Under the pieces are notes generated by a model. That model had not been told where the DNA came from and searched no databases. It saw only the letters and a program-made list of their open reading frames with translations. Below are positions 7,294 through 15,571 of a stretch of DNA of 16,529 bases, in pieces (position 1 is the stretch's first letter; the number at the start of each line of letters is the position of its first letter). Made by a program: the position numbers and the translations under genes. The stretch lies in assembly GCA_002494215.1 (NCBI GenBank), contig DLBF01000131.1:1-16529 (forward strand). The letters run 5' to 3'. The DNA comes from Prevotellaceae bacterium UBA7028 (lineage in GTDB: Bacteria > Bacteroidota > Bacteroidia > Bacteroidales > Bacteroidaceae).

Positions 7294-10200
7294 TCACTTT
7301 TTTACGAACTTACGACCATTGCGAATATAGATGCCTTTAGGCAGGTTGCTCACGTCAGACACAGGACGCCCTTGGAGATCGTAGACGCGAGAAACATCCT
7401 GAACGTCGCTCTGAATGCTATGAATAGCAGTCTTGTCACCATCAACCAATTTGACATGGAGCGGACTATGAGTCGTTGCAAGCCATGCTGTCATTGGCTC
7501 AATTTCCGTGTCTGATGTGACCTGCCAGTCACGATTGTTCAGCACGTATGCACTGACACTGAGGCTGCTGACATCAATACGCCGCATGGTGCCCATGAAC
7601 TGCACATCGCCGACATAAACATCCGTATTACGAAGATAGGGTGTTACCTCTATATTTGTTCCACCTAATTCAAGTTGCTCAACTTCAGCAAGAGCCACAT
7701 AAGGCTTATAGGGTTCTGTTTTTTGCACTTCCACACACACGAGACTGTCGCCCTCCTGCTGTTTCATATCGTACAAGCGCACCTTATCGCCAGAAGTTAC
7801 GCTGATGGGCAGAGCTATGGTGAAAGCCTTCTGAACCGGACACGTGCGTTGGCACACCACCTCAGCAGCGGTAAATGTGTGAGACGTGACAAAGTCAAAA
7901 CCTTCAGTGATGACGAGCCGTTTGCACGTAGCTCCACTATTCTTTGCCACCACTACATTGTCGGCTTCACCTTTGTAGTCGATGGTTGCAGGAATGTAAT
8001 ATAACGTATTGTTCGTCAACTGACCGAAAGCCGTGTCAGCCACCTCTGTAACTTTGAAGTCGAGACGGGCAAAACTAATCACCTCAGTCACCGAGTGTTC
8101 TCCACCTTGGTTAAGCAAAGAATCGCTCAAGTGGAGTATTTGAACAGTCTTCGCATCTGTGTCCAACTGTGTTATTTCGTAAGTCACTCCTTCTATTTCT
8201 GTTCTTGTACCTACACCTGCCACCGTAATCACACACTGGGCACTCAAATCCGGACGAGCTACTGACGTGGCAGTAATCGTCGTTTGGCCTTGTTTCAGGG
8301 CTGTTACGACACCTGCATCTGAGACCGTAGCTACTGTAGCATCCGAGCTATCCCAACGAATCGTTTGAACGGCTGTTGAAGGTTTAACTTTTGCTCTTAG
8401 CACCTCCTGGTCACCAGGCAACATATTATAACTATTGCGATTGATCCATACTGAGTCTGCTGCAGGAAGTACGGTGACATAGCAGATTGATATCAAGCTC
8501 GCCCTGTCTTTCGGAATGGCTTCGACTGCAGTACGGCCGGCAGCAATTCCACGAATAAGACCATTTTCGTCAACGGTGCAAATCTCTGTATTCTGGGATT
8601 GCCAGACCACATCCTGAATAGCCTCAGCGGGATAAACAACGGCAGACAATTGAAAAACAGGGTCGGCAACGGCTGAGAGCGGAATCGTAATTTCCGTCTC
8701 TGAAAGTTCTACCCGTTCTACTGTCGGTATGACAGTAACGGTACACGATGTTTTAGCCGATGGATTGTCTATTGACACGGCTGTTATCACGGTCTGCCCA
8801 GCAGATACACCAACAACTACTCCATCAACGTTTACCGTAGCTACATCCGGGTTACTGGAAGTCCAAATCACTTCTTGCCGACCGTCCGACGGAGCAGCCG
8901 TTGCCACCAATTGCACCTTGCGGGCTTCAATAGGAGTTGACATTTTCAAGGAAACAGCAGCATGGTCCAGTATGACTGATTCCGTAGAAGGACAAGTATG
9001 AACGATTATATCCTCGGACAGAACAGTAGAGGCAGTAAAACGACGGGCGGCATCATCTGCTATATAGAAACTGACAGGCTGCGCAGCATCAAAGCCCATT
9101 TCAGCAGCTGACGGCAAGGTTACCGTTTTCCCTGTGTTTGCATAACGATATTGTTTAGACACGCCCATAAAAGATGCCTGCCATACACGCTGTGTAGTAG
9201 CATCACGCATAGGAACGGGAGTAGCGTCACTGCCAATCTGCTGGCCAAAGACAGGCGATTTAAACCAGTCGTTCATCAACCAAGTAGCCCGGCCATTAGC
9301 AATTTCTTCGGAGGACATGGCTATCACAGGGCGACCCACCTGAAGTCCAACAGGAGCTTGGCCACCTATCACCACGTTCTTCTCTGATGTAGCATTATCA
9401 GCAGGCAGGTAAATCATGGTGCGCAGGCTGACACCGGCAAAAGTTCCCGTAGTACGGTTGACCGTAAAACCAGTAACCCCTGTCTGACGCAGGTCAATCG
9501 CAAAAATGCTGTCTGCCTTGGTTGACATAAAGGCACCATCAATAATATCGTTTACACGGAAGCCATAAATATTTTCTGGAACTTGGAGCAAGTAAGCCGG
9601 TGAAGAGGAAGATCCCTTGTTGACCATACTTTGTTCGTCGACAGCAGCGATACGCATCGTCGCAACAGAACCAGAAGAAGGAGGAGCGACATAAGCATAA
9701 TAAAGGCCTTCGTATGCGGTTCTCAGCGACATATTGCCTCCAGCGGATATCCATCCGTAATTGTCACCGACTCCAGTCATCATCTGGACATAACTAGGGA
9801 AATATTCATAAGGTACATATACATAAGTGGGATTTGAAACTGTACCCACATTATTGAAGGCGGTCAGTCCAAGCGTTGGAGCAGTAGACAAGAAACGAAT
9901 GGTGCGCAAAGAAGGACAAGCACCGAAAGCCGAAGTTCCTATATTTAAACCTCCTGAGGTAATGGTCAGTTGAACTAAGAATCTACAATTGTAAAAGGCA
10001 GCAGTCCCGATTGTGGTCAAAGAGGCCGGTAATACAGCTTTCCCGAGGGCGTTGCAGGAGTGAAATGCATTGTCGCCTATGGATGTAAGCCCTTCATTAA
10101 AGGAAACTTCCTTAATGAGTTTGCAAAGATAAAAAGCATAATCACCAATGGTCTTTATCTGACTGCCCAACTCAACTGAAGTAGCTGTTGCACACTTGTT

Positions 10201-10452
10201 ATAGATGGTAGCATCAAAGGCATTGGCAGCAACTGCCGTAACAGGCTTGTCATCAATGTAATCAGCCACTACTATTTTGGAATCCCAGTTCTCAGCCTCA
10301 GCATTGGACGCATCAAAAGCTGTAGCCTCATAATGATCACCGACAAGGGTGTAAACCACCCCCCGTTTGGTGACCGTCTGAGCAACAGACTGTACCATCC
10401 CTGCTAATAGCAGTACTGTGAACACTATAGCTTTACGTATATTCATTGTCAT
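7294..10452 (-). CDS. BspA-like LRR protein with Big_2 repeats, secreted
   Basis: This is a 1052-residue surface protein and the only non-lipoprotein among the fimbrial subunits. MTMNIRKAIVFTVLLLAG followed by a VAQ cleavage site is an ordinary signal peptide. Residues about 30-205 hold BspA-type leucine-rich repeats (KTIGDYAFYLC, TSIGDNAFHSC, TTIGTAAFYNC). Three bacterial Ig-like Big_2 domains follow at about 496-576, 578-663 and 666-744, each with a VxWxSxNxxxATV-like core. A second LRR-like piece (VTEVADTAFG) lies near 800-815. The tail, VYDLQGRPVSDVSNLPKGIY and beyond, resembles the short C-terminal tails of Prevotella surface proteins and may be a type IX sorting signal, although I cannot confirm that. 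The frame is open to 10572, but that would overlap the upstream pilin; ATG 10452 or 10446 fits the signal peptide. BspA proteins bind host matrix proteins or other bacteria; the ligand here is unknown. Confidence 0.88.
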   Translation of the reverse strand: MTMNIRKAIVFTVLLLAGMVQSVAQTVTKRGVVYTLVGDHYEATAFDASNAEAENWDSKIVVADYIDDKPVTAVAANAFDATIYNKCATATSVELGSQIKTIGDYAFYLCKLIKEVSFNEGLTSIGDNAFHSCNALGKAVLPASLTTIGTAAFYNCRFLVQLTITSGGLNIGTSAFGACPSLRTIRFLSTAPTLGLTAFNNVGTVSNPTYVYVPYEYFPSYVQMMTGVGDNYGWISAGGNMSLRTAYEGLYYAYVAPPSSGSVATMRIAAVDEQSMVNKGSSSSPAYLLQVPENIYGFRVNDIIDGAFMSTKADSIFAIDLRQTGVTGFTVNRTTGTFAGVSLRTMIYLPADNATSEKNVVIGGQAPVGLQVGRPVIAMSSEEIANGRATWLMNDWFKSPVFGQQIGSDATPVPMRDATTQRVWQASFMGVSKQYRYANTGKTVTLPSAAEMGFDAAQPVSFYIADDAARRFTASTVLSEDIIVHTCPSTESVILDHAAVSLKMSTPIEARKVQLVATAAPSDGRQEVIWTSSNPDVATVNVDGVVVGVSAGQTVITAVSIDNPSAKTSCTVTVIPTVERVELSETEITIPLSAVADPVFQLSAVVYPAEAIQDVVWQSQNTEICTVDENGLIRGIAAGRTAVEAIPKDRASLISICYVTVLPAADSVWINRNSYNMLPGDQEVLRAKVKPSTAVQTIRWDSSDATVATVSDAGVVTALKQGQTTITATSVARPDLSAQCVITVAGVGTRTEIEGVTYEITQLDTDAKTVQILHLSDSLLNQGGEHSVTEVISFARLDFKVTEVADTAFGQLTNNTLYYIPATIDYKGEADNVVVAKNSGATCKRLVITEGFDFVTSHTFTAAEVVCQRTCPVQKAFTIALPISVTSGDKVRLYDMKQQEGDSLVCVEVQKTEPYKPYVALAEVEQLELGGTNIEVTPYLRNTDVYVGDVQFMGTMRRIDVSSLSVSAYVLNNRDWQVTSDTEIEPMTAWLATTHSPLHVKLVDGDKTAIHSIQSDVQDVSRVYDLQGRPVSDVSNLPKGIYIRNGRKFVKK

Positions 10453-10465
10453 TTCTATTTCTTCT

Positions 10466-11680
10466 TTATAATCCTGGGTTGGGGACAGTGCCTGACTTCC
10501 AGTCACCACCACTGACGGTATAGGTAATATCCATGCCATTGGACTTGCCCTGACTGTCACGGCCCAGACCAAACGTCAGGTGGTATGTGTATATCTTATT
10601 CGGTTTCCATTTTCCACTCAGAGGAACATAGACATATTCTTCTTTCAGCAGATTATGGTCGTTTTGCGTGATGGCGCAGTGTATCTTGAGATATGCACCT
10701 GTAGCAGCAGCAATTGTAGCATTTGTAGCCTCAGTGTTCCATGCGGTCAACTGCTGAGGTATCACCAGAATGGCATCGGAATTGTCGGCTGTAGTTCCAT
10801 TGCTCAGTGGTATGTAGGTGGATAGGGCACCCGTAGTTCCTGAATAGTTTACGCCATCCTCTGTATATAGTGTGATGCCTTCATTCGTACCCGTAGTCAC
10901 TTTGTAGGCATCTCGTTTTCTTTCGTCTTCGGTGGATGCCCACGTAAAAGAGCCGTCGGCATCAGTATTAATGGTGCAAGTGCCTGACTGGTAGGCATTG
11001 CAAATGGTAATATCGTAGATGGTAACCTTCAGTTTAGGATGATTGGTCACCAGATTTGCATCAAACAATACCTGCGAGAGTGCATGTTTGAAGGTCAAGG
11101 GAACAGCCATCCATACAACGCCCACTGTTCCTGTCTTGTTAATGTCTGTCAGATTGACTGTCTTGCCCGTGGCAATAATGTCAGTTTGTTTGTCGTGTTC
11201 TACCTTATAGTTAAATGCGTGTGCTGTTTTCGTGATGTTCAGACTCAGGTTATCCAAAGAAGTCCTGACGGTTGACGGACTGATAGCATAGAATGACAAC
11301 TGCTGTGTGCCATCGCTGGGCCAGAATGTTACCTGACTATTGTTTGAATAGCCCCAGTTCCCATTTGCCGGGTCAAGCACACCGATGGTAGATGTTTTAC
11401 TCATCTGGTAGCCTGTTGAGTTAGAGACTCCCATCACAAAGGTTTCATCATCGGCTTTGTTGGCATCAGCTTTAAAAGCCCACACATCGAATGTTGAAAA
11501 TGTTTCGTTCGTGATGCTGGCAACACGAGTGGTTTTCGCATGATCCAACACGACATTGAAGCCAATGGGGTGTTCACTGACATCATTCCGGCTGACTGTC
11601 TCGTCAGAGCAAGACACGGCTATCGCCGCTACCCCGGTAAGGGTAGCGGCAAAGCGTGCTATGTTTTTGATTGATTTCAT
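10466..11680 (-). CDS. Fimbrillin-family lipoprotein (FimA/Mfa1-like pilin)
   Basis: This is a 404-residue lipoprotein beginning MKSIKNIARFAATLTG, with lipobox Cys24 (IAVSC). TTRVAS (Arg52) is the likely cleavage site. YSNNSQVTFWPSDGTQ (about 111-126), VPLTFKHALSQVLFDANL (193-210), LVIPQQLTAW and KWKPNKIYTYHLTFGLG (357-373) are fimbrillin signatures, followed by the last strand TYTVSGGDWKSG. In this family the C-terminal strand fills the groove of the next subunit. A TTG three bases upstream is an alternative but less likely start. The gene follows the preceding pilin after 4 bases and shares its subgroup, so the pair are probably main structural pilins. Confidence 0.88.
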   Translation of the reverse strand: MKSIKNIARFAATLTGVAAIAVSCSDETVSRNDVSEHPIGFNVVLDHAKTTRVASITNETFSTFDVWAFKADANKADDETFVMGVSNSTGYQMSKTSTIGVLDPANGNWGYSNNSQVTFWPSDGTQQLSFYAISPSTVRTSLDNLSLNITKTAHAFNYKVEHDKQTDIIATGKTVNLTDINKTGTVGVVWMAVPLTFKHALSQVLFDANLVTNHPKLKVTIYDITICNAYQSGTCTINTDADGSFTWASTEDERKRDAYKVTTGTNEGITLYTEDGVNYSGTTGALSTYIPLSNGTTADNSDAILVIPQQLTAWNTEATNATIAAATGAYLKIHCAITQNDHNLLKEEYVYVPLSGKWKPNKIYTYHLTFGLGRDSQGKSNGMDITYTVSGGDWKSGTVPNPGL

Positions 11681-11684
11681 CAAC

Positions 11685-13001
11685 TTAGAAACTTACGTCA
11701 ACAACCTCTGTATCCCAACCCGTTACGTTAGCCGTAAAGGTGATAGGAATAGACGGAGCCTTTGCACTTCCATCCTCTTCAAATCCACCAGGGTTGTCTG
11801 TACCGGGATCAGGATTTTCAGGATCAGGAGTTGTAGGTTTGTCAGGATCAGCCACGCCACCAAAGAGCAGAGTATAAGCATAGAGCTTGCCCATGTACCA
11901 TTTAGCAGAAAGGGGGAAGTAAGTGGTGGTATAGCCATCACCACTGCCAGTAGCCCAAGCAGTAGCATCAGACTTCTTTGCACGATACTTTATGCTAATC
12001 CAACCTTTTGTCGATCCATTTGTTCCCGTTGCGTTACCATCCGTTGTAGGCTCCCACTTTGCGATGTTCTGTGGAACCAACAGAAGTTCCTGGCCTGAGG
12101 GTGTCAGTTTCACAGCAGGGTCAGATGCTGAAGAATTGGGAACGGAAAAAGCCGTAGCAGAATTATAGCCGGAAAGAGGAGTAACATTTCCCGAAACTGT
12201 TCCAAACTGAACATTTGGATTAGCAGCACCCGTGCTTTGGTTGCATACTGTCGAAAGGGTCAAAGTTCCATCAGGCTTAAAACCATTAATCTTCACCTCA
12301 GCAATATCCACAATATAACCGTCTGCCTTCTTCACCTTAAATATAATCTGGCTCAAAATATGGTTGAACTGCATGGCTACTGGAGCATCATTATTGGTCT
12401 TATTGTTAGCAACAGCATAACAGATATCAACCATGTTTGCTACAGGCTTTCCAGTATAATTAAATTCAGCTTGAGTCAGATCGATATTTGCACTTACCGG
12501 AGTAAATGCCTTGAAATCAAGGGGAAGGCACGAATATGCAGTGACCTTCGAACCTGTTGTAGCAGAAGCGTAGAACGGCCAGTACTGAGTTTCACTGCTG
12601 TTCTTATAATTCCATCCGCCGTTATTCACAATCTCTATACCTGTGCCAAAGCCTGGATTTACGATTGTGGCATCAGTACCAGTTGATGTATACTGCCCAT
12701 AGACACCAGTCATTGAACCTTTGGCTACTTCCTTGCCATTGACGTAGATATTGGCACCTGTAACTTGTGCGGCAGCACCAGCATTCCAGGTTCCAAGAAC
12801 TTTAAACGATGTAATGTCGCTTGTAGAGTTGATCACCGTAGAACGGGTAGAACCCTTCGTAAGAGGACTGAAGCCGATGGCTTGAGTGGTCTGGGCCTTC
12901 TCTTGGATGGCCTGCACATTGGCTATCTCGTCGTTGCTGGAGCATGAAGCACCAACAATGGCAAGCGCGCCAATCAGATAATTAAACTTCTTCATAATCA
13001 T
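11685..13001 (-). CDS. Fimbrillin-family lipoprotein, candidate major pilin
   Basis: This 438-residue protein is the largest ordinary pilin and the first one after the anchor gene. MIMKKFNYLIGALAIVGASC has lipobox Cys20; ATG 12995 (MKKF) is an equally good start. GSTRS (Arg53) is the candidate processing site. VAMQFNHILSQIIFKVKK (208-225), ELLLVPQNIAKWEP (305-318) and KWYMGKLYAYTLLFGG (367-382) are fimbrillin signatures. An acidic Pro-rich spacer (PDKPTTPDPENPDPGTDNPG, 386-405) then separates the body from the last strand, TFTANVTGWDTEVVDVSF. Such a spacer before the donor strand is absent from the other pilins here. The 36-base AT-rich gap before this gene is the longest inside the operon. 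Its role as major pilin is inferred from size, position and that gap. Confidence 0.88.
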   Translation of the reverse strand: MIMKKFNYLIGALAIVGASCSSNDEIANVQAIQEKAQTTQAIGFSPLTKGSTRSTVINSTSDITSFKVLGTWNAGAAAQVTGANIYVNGKEVAKGSMTGVYGQYTSTGTDATIVNPGFGTGIEIVNNGGWNYKNSSETQYWPFYASATTGSKVTAYSCLPLDFKAFTPVSANIDLTQAEFNYTGKPVANMVDICYAVANNKTNNDAPVAMQFNHILSQIIFKVKKADGYIVDIAEVKINGFKPDGTLTLSTVCNQSTGAANPNVQFGTVSGNVTPLSGYNSATAFSVPNSSASDPAVKLTPSGQELLLVPQNIAKWEPTTDGNATGTNGSTKGWISIKYRAKKSDATAWATGSGDGYTTTYFPLSAKWYMGKLYAYTLLFGGVADPDKPTTPDPENPDPGTDNPGGFEEDGSAKAPSIPITFTANVTGWDTEVVDVSF

Positions 13002-13037
13002 AACTTTTAAAATGTTAATAATAAATGGATTTGTTAT

Positions 13038-14063
13038 TTAAAGTTGTATACTCGAACTATGCTCATCCCATTCGCCGACTGACGGTTTAAAGCCGCTATC
13101 GCCAGCTCCTGCATCGGTAAGGTCGATACCCTCGGACTCGACATGCAATGTAATACGTTGCAATGAGGCATCCTGACCTGCCTTCATCTGGTCGGTCACA
13201 TCTTGCGAGACATAAAAGTTTCCAACATTGGTCCACAGATATACATTGAGGTATTGGTGGGCTTCGGGATCATCGGCTGGGAAGAAACCCCAGATGTTCA
13301 TCGTACCGACAATCACCTCGCGTTCCACATCGACACTGGCAGCAAAAGTCATCAGACCTAACTCGCCTACAGATTGCCCTGTAGACATCTGATAAGCGGT
13401 AGGTATGCCAGAGATAGTGCCTCGCAGGAGCGTGGCATATTTAACACCCTTCACGCCCGTCACTTCAAACTCCAAGTGCTTAACTGCATCAACGACAGAG
13501 AGCGATAACTCTGTAGTGACATGGTCAGCACCCTGCTCTGTTGTCAGCGGCTTAACCTGAAAATGGTCCTGACGGGCCACGCAAGTCCAGTCAGGGGTTT
13601 CATAGAGTGGGTAGTCCGGGCGTTCATCTTCGCCGATGGGTAGGTTGTTACCAAACAACAAGCGGCGTATCGAGCGATGGCCAGCCTTATCGCTATGGTC
13701 TGAAATGGTGATTTCCTGCCGCAGTGTGCTCAGATAAAAGGCATCGTAGTCATCATCCTGGTATTCTAGGATATTTTGTGTGCCAACACTGAATGCAAGA
13801 ACACGATAGGCTCCAACGGGCAACTGAACTATACCGCCCGATGCACCCAAATCGAATCGGATGGGAAGACGCGAAGAGCCTTCAATGGGATAGAAAACGA
13901 CACGCATGGCAGATGGTTCATCAGTGGCTTGGCTATAGTCGAAATGGACTGCCACCGACATCGACGTGTTGTCAACCTCCATGTAAAGGTCCTTGTGGTT
14001 GCAGGCGGTAAGCACCGCCGACAACAGGAGAACAAAGAGATATGTCAGCCCGTGTTGCTTCAT
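13038..14063 (-). CDS. DUF5119 lipoprotein, probable fimbrial anchor
   Basis: This is a 341-residue lipoprotein. MKQHGLTYLFVLLLSAVLTAC has lipobox Cys21, followed by NHKDLYMEVDN. VAVHFDYSQATDEPSAMRVV, FYPIEGS, FDLGASGGIVQLPVGAYRVL and the later QDDDYDAFYLS segment match my memory of DUF5119 proteins, which sit next to fimbrillin genes in Bacteroidales. The second half contains VDAVKHLEFEVTGVKG, GTMNIWGFFP and a strand-rich end (LQRITLHVESEG). Unlike every fimbrillin here it has no Thr-Arg motif after the signal peptide, so it should keep its lipid. That is the expected behaviour of the FimB/Mfa2-type anchor that fixes the fibre to the outer membrane and limits its length. The gene lies 19 bases after the DUF3575 gene. 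The family assignment is good; the anchor role is inferred. Confidence 0.8.
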   Translation of the reverse strand: MKQHGLTYLFVLLLSAVLTACNHKDLYMEVDNTSMSVAVHFDYSQATDEPSAMRVVFYPIEGSSRLPIRFDLGASGGIVQLPVGAYRVLAFSVGTQNILEYQDDDYDAFYLSTLRQEITISDHSDKAGHRSIRRLLFGNNLPIGEDERPDYPLYETPDWTCVARQDHFQVKPLTTEQGADHVTTELSLSVVDAVKHLEFEVTGVKGVKYATLLRGTISGIPTAYQMSTGQSVGELGLMTFAASVDVEREVIVGTMNIWGFFPADDPEAHQYLNVYLWTNVGNFYVSQDVTDQMKAGQDASLQRITLHVESEGIDLTDAGAGDSGFKPSVGEWDEHSSSIQL

Positions 14064-14082
14064 ATACCTATTTATATATACT

Positions 14083-15345
14083 TTATCTGGTCTTATTTTT
14101 CTTGTCGTTTGTATTGCCGTGGCCGATGAGCCATACCAGCGAGATTTCGGCTTTGGTGGGGCCGAACCACTTGCGTTGCTTGGTGGCCTCCCAGAAGTAG
14201 TATCCGTTCTTGGGGCGATATTCCTTATACTCGCCGCCCATGTAGCCGATGCCTAATGTGAAGTCGATGTTGAGGCGGCGGGCAATGGGCATGGAGTAGC
14301 CGTAGGACACGCCGAAATCGTAGCTCCATCGGTCACCGAGATAGCCTTTACCGCCGAACTCGAAGTCGTAAGTTAGTATACCGCCATAGACTCCGAAGTG
14401 ATGACCGGTAAGCGGTTTCACATCGGGGCCCCCCAGCCAATAGCGTACCTCCAGGTCGCCACCATAGATGCGCCAGAAACGGTGCTTGCTGTAGTTAGAC
14501 CACCAAGCATACATCCATGTAGCATTGACCGACCAATGCTTGTCGAAGGCCCACTCCACTCCGATGTTGGGGGTGAGAAGGGCATCGTAGAGCAGGTTGG
14601 TCTTCAGTGCCAGATAAAGTGGCTTGCGCTCAACAGGCAACAGGTGCTGTATCTTGGTGGTATCGGTATCCTGACGGATGGTATACTCTGGGCGAGTGGT
14701 ATCTTGCGGAATCGTTTCGGGCTTCGTCGTGGGTTCTGCTGCAGGAATGGTGGGCACCACCTGCGGTCGGATGGGCACCAGTTCCACTTTGGCATAGCGC
14801 AGCTGTGGGAATACATATTTGCGGATATAAGGGTATTTCCATCCCTGGTAAGCCTTGCGTATGCCGCTGAGCACTTCGACATCCTTTACCGTTTCACCAT
14901 TATTTATACGCGCGATAACAGAGTCGAGGTAGTCAACGTATGGATTCGCCTCATCGCCGAGCGGACTCAGGGTGAGCAAACGGCGCAGCTCGGTCCAATC
15001 GACACGATGGCTCTCAAGAACGATATTTTCCTGTGGCACGTTGCACTGGTTGAAGAGATAGTTTGCCAGTGAGCTGGCACGACGCTGGGACATTATCTCA
15101 TTATGTGCCTCGCTTCCCTCAGGAGATGACGATGCGGTGATGATCACGCGATAGCGAGACCAGTCAATGCTGTCCTTGGCGAAGACCGCATTCATCTGTT
15201 GTAGTTGGGCAGCATTGTCTTTATATGACTTATGTATAGACGTACTCCCGTAAGGGTAGAATGCCTGTATGGATTCTGCCTTGGTCTGAGCCTTCATCGA
15301 GAATGCACATAAGCAAATGAGTACAAAAGATAGTAGTTTCTTCAT
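14083..15345 (-). CDS. OmpA-like and DUF3575 outer-membrane protein
   Basis: This 420-residue protein is encoded by the first gene of the operon. The signal peptide MKKLLSFVLICLCAFSMKAQ is probably cut after residue 20. Residues about 55-125 resemble an OmpA-type periplasmic domain (VIITASSSPEG, then NEIMSQRRASSLANYLF, 82-98). The helix Arg residues are kept, but the Asp expected in the loop before the helix is replaced by the SSSPEG stretch, so peptidoglycan binding is uncertain. A Pro/Thr-rich linker covers about 190-235. From about 243 the DUF3575 region follows: LALKTNLLYDALLTPNIGVE, WSVNATWMYAWWSNY, RYWLG, FGVYGG and GYMGGEYKEY. Its alternating aromatic strands suggest an outer-membrane barrel. 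Proteins of this kind open many Bacteroidales fimbrial loci. A structural or export role is likely, but the exact mechanism is not known. Confidence 0.88.
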   Translation of the reverse strand: MKKLLSFVLICLCAFSMKAQTKAESIQAFYPYGSTSIHKSYKDNAAQLQQMNAVFAKDSIDWSRYRVIITASSSPEGSEAHNEIMSQRRASSLANYLFNQCNVPQENIVLESHRVDWTELRRLLTLSPLGDEANPYVDYLDSVIARINNGETVKDVEVLSGIRKAYQGWKYPYIRKYVFPQLRYAKVELVPIRPQVVPTIPAAEPTTKPETIPQDTTRPEYTIRQDTDTTKIQHLLPVERKPLYLALKTNLLYDALLTPNIGVEWAFDKHWSVNATWMYAWWSNYSKHRFWRIYGGDLEVRYWLGGPDVKPLTGHHFGVYGGILTYDFEFGGKGYLGDRWSYDFGVSYGYSMPIARRLNIDFTLGIGYMGGEYKEYRPKNGYYFWEATKQRKWFGPTKAEISLVWLIGHGNTNDKKNKTR

Positions 15346-15369
15346 CGATTAAAGTTGAAATTCGTTCTG

Positions 15370-15377
15370 CAAAATTA
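15370..15377 (-). promoter_or_regulatory. Bacteroidetes -7 element (TAATTTTG)
   Basis: The minus strand reads TAATTTTG, a full match to the Bacteroidetes -7 consensus TAnnTTTG, 24 bases before the DUF3575 ATG. No TTTG is found at the usual 19-21 base spacing upstream; the nearest TTG is about 25 bases away. It may be a weak or activator-dependent promoter. A short leader of about 15-20 bases would follow. Confidence 0.45.
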
Positions 15378-15452
15378 TGAATTTTATAAAAATTAAGTAT
15401 AACAATCTTCTATAAAAAAGGTCGATAGAATGATAAATTTGGTTTAAAAATC

Positions 15453-15571
15453 GTGAAGCGTTGCAGTTTAAAAATGCCATGAATAGGCGATAATAGACGG
15501 CAATTGCGGATATTAGGCGTGTTGAAGGGTGTTGATTGTTGAATGGAGGGTGTTGAAAATGCAACGCTCAC
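15453..15571. repeat. Imperfect inverted repeat around 94 bases
   Basis: The arm GTGAAGCGTTGCA at 15453-15465 is repeated in inverted orientation as TGCAACGCTCAC at 15560-15571. They differ only by one extra base, and matching A-rich bases extend the similarity inward. The 94 bases between carry the TGTTGA cluster. The arms could be paired regulator sites or, less likely, recombination sites. Confidence 0.45.
15516..15556 (+). repeat. Cluster of four TGTTGA words
   Basis: TGTTGA occurs at 15520-15525, 15530-15535, 15537-15542 and 15551-15556. Three of the copies sit in a longer shared form (GGCGTGTTGA at 15516, AGGGTGTTGA at 15526 and 15547), with starts 10 and 21 bases apart, close to one and two helical turns. 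This fits direct-repeat operator sites for a regulator that binds one face of the DNA. Confidence 0.4.

Noticed and set aside
8729..9001. A 90-codon plus-strand frame and other plus-strand frames of 60-180 codons.
   Set aside because: They lie fully opposite well-supported fimbrillin or LRR genes and show no signal peptide, domain or ribosome site of their own.
10453..10572. N-terminal extension of the LRR/Big_2 protein by 40 codons.
   Set aside because: It overlaps the end of the upstream pilin and would bury a clear signal peptide that begins at 10452 or 10446.
15349..15564. A 71-codon minus-strand frame filling the leader before the DUF3575 gene.
   Set aside because: It has no ribosome site, is rich in Ile/Phe/Leu/Tyr from AT-rich DNA, shows no recognisable motif, and overlaps the promoter-like element and the repeats.
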